This document shows, one piece after another, positions 8,501-11,538 of a DNA stretch of 11,538 nucleotides; position 1 is the stretch's first letter, and each line of letters starts with the position of its first letter. The stretch comes from Spirogloea muscicola. Taxonomy: Eukaryota > Streptophyta > Zygnematophyceae > Spirogloeales > Spirogloeaceae. Made by a program: the position numbers and the translations under genes. The DNA lies in the NCBI GenBank assembly GCA_009602725.1, contig WELB01000027.1, positions 165,163 through 176,700 of the forward strand, written 5' to 3'. The notes beneath the pieces were generated by a model. That model saw only the letters and a list, made by a program, of their open reading frames with translations, was not told the DNA's origin and made no database searches.

Positions 8501-10059
8501 TGTGACAGTTGAGACCTGCCCCCATTACCTTACATTTTCGGCTGAGGAAATTCAAAGAGGCGATACAAGGTTCAAGTGTGCACCACCAATACGGCCAGCT
8601 GCCATGAGAGAGCTTCTGTGGGAAGGATTGCTGGTAATGACTTGAAGCCTCTTCGCCTGCTAGTTTGATAGGCCAATTGGAACATCTATCAGCAGGACGG
8701 CTGTTGGCATCTACATCCAGCACATGTAATCAGTCCTTCCAATAAGTGAACCCAGTCTTATGCAGGTGCTTCTGTAATTAATACTCAGATTATGCGATTG
8801 CTTCTGCAGAATGGGCAAATTGATCTTCTCAGCTCTGACCACTCACCAGCTCCACCAGAATTGAAGCTGCTAGAGGAAGGCAACTTCCTACGGGCCTGGG
8901 GAGGCATATCAGGACTTCAGGTGCCGATACTGTGTTGGACACTGACTTTTACTCAGGAGATAAAAGTGTCAGATAGTCGCTACAATATCGTATGGACATT
9001 TGACAAGGAGCATGCTCCTCCAAAATTGAATAGGCGTTGAGGATGACTGACAAGGATAATCCAGTAGTCCCGAAAGTGTGATTGTGTGTCATATGTTGCT
9101 GGATCCAGTTTGGGCTCTCAGCCACTTGGACGGCCGGTAGCACAAGGGGGGTGACATTTCAGCAACTGGCAGAGTGGTGGAGCAGTCGGCCGGCTGATGT
9201 TGCCAACCTGCATCAGAAGGTAATTTGTGTGCAACATTCTCATTATGAAGCTTTTCTGAAGTAGGAAGCTGCACACACTGCATCTTGCTACATAATGGCA
9301 CCTCCACTTCGCTCACGGGCAATGTATCAAAAGAATATTGGAGTAGTGGGACATCCTCTTGGCTGCAAACACTTGGCCCTACACAGCCACGAGGGCTATC
9401 TTTGTTCCCTTAGCATGTCCTCGCTTCTCATCCAGTTTTGACTGGCCTTGTTGACATACAACTCCTCCCTTATCTTGTAATCAATCCCTTAAGATTTTTA
9501 GCCTGGACTCGATTGCTTGCCCTTGGCAACATCTCAGCTTACTTGCAGCATGTAAAGATTGACATGTTCAGAAAAGCTGTGCGTCTCATTCATGCTTGTC
9601 TTATACAACATATGTCCCCCTTTGCCAGGGCCACATTGAGAACGGTAGGGATGCTGATTTTGTTGTGTGGGATCCAGATGCTTCGTTCACTCTGAACGAA
9701 AGCTTCCCCATCTTTCACAAACACAAGGTATGAATCAGCCTGCACTTGTGGCCCATCCAGCTTGACATATGACGGGCTAAGATGAAAAGAGGTTTGAAGG
9801 ATTATGCACAGTCTTGAAGGATTGTGCGCAGTCTTAGCTTGCCAGAGTAGCGGCATCAAAACTACCTCCTAGTCACACCCAAAGTGCTGTTGCCCTCATT
9901 CATCAGGCCCAACCTGTGATGTTGCTGGTGTAGATTACGCCGTACTCAGGACGTGTCTTCCATGGAAGGGTAATATGCACATTTGTACGTGGGCACATGG
10001 TTTTTGCGAACGGCACTCACGCCAAAAGGCCGTGCGGCAAGGTGATCCTAGCACATTAG
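5541..10059 (+). CDS. ALN: Allantoinase, plant type, 15 exons
   Basis: Exons: 5541-5639, 5828-5918, 6208-6328, 6650-6723, 6901-6977, 7243-7279, 7467-7552, 7655-7714, 7908-8053, 8233-8356, 8478-8633, 8810-8920, 9109-9219, 9629-9727, 9934-10059. They total 1518 nt, encoding 505 residues, close to plant allantoinases. The enzyme hydrolyses allantoin to allantoate in purine and ureide catabolism, recycling nitrogen. It belongs to the cyclic amidohydrolase superfamily with a binuclear metal centre, and all ligands are present: H105 and H107 ([11 protein letters not shown]), the Lys expected to be carboxylated K195 (GALGLKSFMCPSG), H231 (PLLVHGE), H294 (HLAHLSD) and D367 (LSSDHSP). A hydrophobic segment at about residues 12-27 is a likely signal anchor, as in ER-located plant enzymes. 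The ATG has G at -3 and +4 and follows an in-frame TGA. Exon 6 is only 37 nt. Intron 9 must be GC-AG to give the conserved PPSWEE. Internal acceptors and phases all agree, so the model is well supported without transcripts. Confidence 0.95.
8054..8232 (+). other. GC-AG intron 9 of ALN
   Basis: The conserved PPSWEE motif is rebuilt only if exon 9 ends TCC TG (8053) and exon 10 begins G GAG GAG (8233). The intron then starts GCAAGT, the strongest form of GC donor, and ends TTGCAG. The neighbouring GT donor (CAA|GTCCTG at 8058) would leave the frame wrong for exon 10. Confidence 0.85.
9794..9833 (+). repeat. 20-nt tandem duplication in ALN intron 14
   Basis: Two adjacent 20-base units (9794-9813 and 9814-9833) beginning TTGAAGGATT and ending CAGTC, with two A/G differences. 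They lie inside the last ALN intron (9728-9933), so they do not affect the protein. Confidence 0.85.
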
Positions 10060-10225
10060 ACCTCCAGCACTGTGGTGTAAAGCTGCTGGTGATGATGTTG
10101 CACGTGAGGGTGCTCGACTGCAACCCTAATGTACATAGGTAGCATATGTGACCACCTTGGCGAAAAGCGTTTACCTGTGCAAAGTAGTGTCCATAGGTAG
10201 TCTCCATCATTCTTTGTATTATTGT

Positions 10226-10230
10226 TGTAA
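10226..10230 (+). terminator. Possible poly(A) signal of ALN (TGTAA)
   Basis: TGTAA, the signal used in many green algae, lies about 167 nt past the ALN stop. A second TGTAA at 10309-10313 is an alternative. Short motifs like this also occur by chance. Confidence 0.35.
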
Positions 10231-10257
10231 CCAAGTCATCAAAGTAGCAGCAATTAT

Positions 10258-10297
10258 TTGGGGCGAAGGACGTTATCTAAATTGGGGCGAAGGACGT
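10258..10297 (+). repeat. 16-nt direct repeat, 24-nt period
   Basis: TTGGGGCGAAGGACGT occurs at 10258-10273 and again, unchanged, at 10282-10297. The pair lies between the two TGTAA motifs downstream of ALN. Confidence 0.9.
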
Positions 10298-10475
10298 AGT
10301 CAAGACCATGTAAGCATGGCCTGAAGAGACTTCTGTTGATTTATTTGCCCAATTTCACTAGTCTCTGTAACATGCCATATTGCGCACATTTGCTGCAAGC
10401 TTATACTCTATCAGCAAGCAGTATCGGCAGTATGTCCTTGCAAAACGAGGTGACTAGCAAAAGAGGTGACCAGAA

Positions 10476-10669
10476 ATGATAATATGTCCAGGCAAGAGCG
10501 ATCGAGGAAGCGATGACTACGAGGCATGGCTTCAGCTGTCAGAAAGGGTCGTCCTAAAGAAGCAAGGTCAGCCCCGTCATGCACCAGCATGTTCTCTTAC
10601 GAATGTGCAAACGGGCATACATCTTCTTCAGGCCACTATGTCCAGCCCTTGTTACTTCCAGGAGCCTAG
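10476..10669 (+). CDS. Possible small two-exon gene, doubtful
   Basis: The ATG frame at 10476 reads a polar segment (KSDRGSDDYEAWLQLSERVV) to a donor-like CAAG|GTCAGC at 10566. The acceptor CTTCTTCAG at 10631 has a good pyrimidine tract and gives GHYVQPLLLPGA and a TAG, 42 residues in all. The 65-nt intron would be shorter than any in the two confirmed genes (102-409 nt). Without splicing the frame stays open to 10739 (87 codons). No family is recognised. It could also be part of a larger broken gene. Confidence 0.15.
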
Positions 10670-10843
10670 CGTCTCTGATCTGCGGCTGCTTAGCTCGACG
10701 TCTTTCCCCCGGCTAGCTATTCAGACTTGCATCTCCTGACTAGAGCTTATTGAGCGTCCTCTGGCTGATGTCTTAGTCCTAGTCCAATGGCATGGACTGT
10801 CGCGTAGTTCTTTTCGGCACCTTCTTTGGCTTGGGATATTTAT

Positions 10844-10895
10844 TGTCCATTCTTTTTGGGCTGGCTTTGCCAGCCACGCTTCTCTATGGGCGAGC
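10844..10895 (+). repeat. Dispersed repeat, copy 2
   Basis: This matches 263-314 with about four differences and keeps the same central inverted repeat, GGCTGGC-TTT-GCCAGCC. A diverged third core lies at 11307-11333. The copies lie outside the GDPD/ALN pair on both sides, in the same orientation. Confidence 0.75.
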
Positions 10896-10946
10896 CCTTT
10901 CTTTTCTATGGGCGAGGCCTTCTTAGCAGGAGCACTTCTTAGCAGG
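10881..10946 (+). repeat. Short nested tandem repeats
   Basis: A CTATGGGCGAG segment is repeated with a 22-nt period (10881-10899 and 10903-10921). Directly after it, CTTCTTAGCAGG is repeated with a 16-nt period (10919-10930 and 10935-10946). They adjoin repeat copy 2 and look like replication-slippage products of it. Confidence 0.75.
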
Positions 10947-11005
10947 GGTTACTGAGTGATTCGCAGCTGCTTTGTTTCTATGTGTGCTGAGGTCTCTCGA
11001 GAAGG

Positions 11006-11036
11006 ATCAAATGTTACCCTCTCTGTAACATTTGAT
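11006..11036. repeat. Perfect 12-bp inverted repeat (hairpin)
   Basis: ATCAAATGTTAC (11006-11017) and GTAACATTTGAT (11025-11036) are perfect reverse complements around a 7-nt loop, CCTCTCT. No T-run directly follows and no gene clearly ends here. Possible roles are the tip of a small inverted-repeat element or an RNA structure. Confidence 0.85.
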
Positions 11037-11247
11037 AGCACACACCTTCTGCGGTTTTTATAGGAGATACGCTAAACCAGTGGAGATAGATGCAGACAGG
11101 GGCATAATTGTCCTGGCTCTTAGCTTTTAAAAGATGAACCCCTCTCTATAGCAACCCCACCATTCTTATAATTGGGAACGGCACGCTCCCGCTGCTCTCT
11201 GCATCTGGTTATCACTGTTAGGGTAGGGGTTTATCGTACACCATTAC

Positions 11248-11538
11248 ATGACCGGTCTTACGAGTTTGTCTTTCTTAGCGCTTCCCCTGGCCCCCTTCTC
11301 GTCCTTTGTTCATTCTTTTTCGGGCTGGCTTTTCCTGCTCACCCAGCTCGCCCGCCACACCATCGCCCGGCGCTTCCATGGGGAGCCGGTTGACTTCCCT
11401 GCAGCCGGGTCGCTGGCGCAAGTGTATCGAATGCGCCTGGCCGTCTCGCTGCAGAGGTCCATGGCCCGGGCGCTGCACCTTCGTGCCGGCAGAGCCCTCG
11501 CTGCTGCCTCTGGCTCTGGCCAGGGGACCCACTTCCAG
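11248..11538 (+). CDS. Unidentified open frame truncated by the window edge
   Basis: From ATG 11248 the frame is open for 97 codons to the last base. The N-terminal part is hydrophobic and Ser/Leu/Phe-rich (about residues 1-33, with SGWLFLLTQLARH at the end). A basic, Ala/Arg/Leu-rich part follows (RRFHGEPVDFPAAGS, then MRLAVSLQRSMARAL). GC rises sharply from about 11340, as expected of a coding exon or island. If the ATG is not used, CTCACCCAG (ending 11346) is a plausible acceptor for an exon in the same frame. The upstream part contains the third repeat core. The opposite strand also has an open frame and a GTGAGC donor-like site here, so the strand is not certain. Confidence 0.3.
   Translation, partial: MTGLTSLSFLALPLAPFSSFVHSFSGWLFLLTQLARHTIARRFHGEPVDFPAAGSLAQVYRMRLAVSLQRSMARALHLRAGRALAAASGSGQGTHFQ

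Larger units (their letters stand above)
10060..11247. other. ALN 3' flank and repeat-rich spacer
   Basis: After the ALN stop there is no recognisable gene for about 1.2 kb. The stretch holds two TGTAA motifs, a 16-nt direct repeat, a doubtful two-exon open frame (10476-10669), a copy of the left-edge repeat, short tandem repeats and a perfect hairpin. No transposase or reverse-transcriptase motif was seen on either strand. Confidence 0.5.

Noticed and set aside
8349-8723. Minus-strand 124-codon open frame inside ALN
   Set aside because: It is antisense to ALN exon 11 and its flanking introns, where the plus strand encodes the conserved VETCPHYL and FKCAPPI segments.
11219-11232. TTAGGG-like motif suggesting telomeric repeat
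   Set aside because: Only a single unit is present, with no tandem array.

Overview
The window looks like nuclear DNA of a green (Viridiplantae) organism, most likely a microalga of the trebouxiophyte type. The reasons are a plant-type, ER-anchored allantoinase, very intron-rich genes with short introns (about 100-410 nt) and moderate GC outside a few GC-rich islands. The lineage is inferred; no taxon-specific marker is present. I see no bacterial operon, tRNA, rRNA or CRISPR array.

Two genes can be reconstructed exon by exon, and they are transcribed divergently. On the minus strand (4093 down to 1243) is an 11-exon, 323-residue membrane-anchored glycerophosphodiester phosphodiesterase (GDPD). 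On the plus strand (5541-10059) is a 15-exon, 505-residue allantoinase (ALN) with all metal ligands intact. Every junction keeps the reading frame. One allantoinase intron must use a GC-AG splice pair. One GDPD acceptor lies in a 39-nt tandem duplication that offers an in-frame alternative acceptor.

Layout: 1-636 is a GC-rich, poly-G edge followed by pyrimidine-rich DNA with a dispersed repeat; 665-994 is an unrecognised coding-like stretch broken by one in-frame TGA; 995-1242 is the GDPD 3' flank; 1243-4093 is GDPD; 4094-5540 is the shared upstream region with two GC-rich islands; 5541-10059 is ALN; 10060-11247 is the ALN 3' flank with short tandem repeats, a perfect hairpin and a second copy of the left-edge repeat; 11248-11538 is a GC-rich open frame running off the right edge.

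The two genes do not share a pathway. Allantoinase opens the allantoin ring in purine and ureide nitrogen recycling. GDPD releases an alcohol and a glycerol phosphate from glycerophosphodiesters, as in membrane-lipid turnover and phosphate scavenging. Both are nutrient-salvage enzymes, so joint control from the common 1.4-kb upstream region is a testable inference, not something the sequence shows. I did not find a clearly new system; the most interesting points are the duplicated splice acceptor, active-site drift in GDPD, the GC-AG intron and the repeats at both edges.
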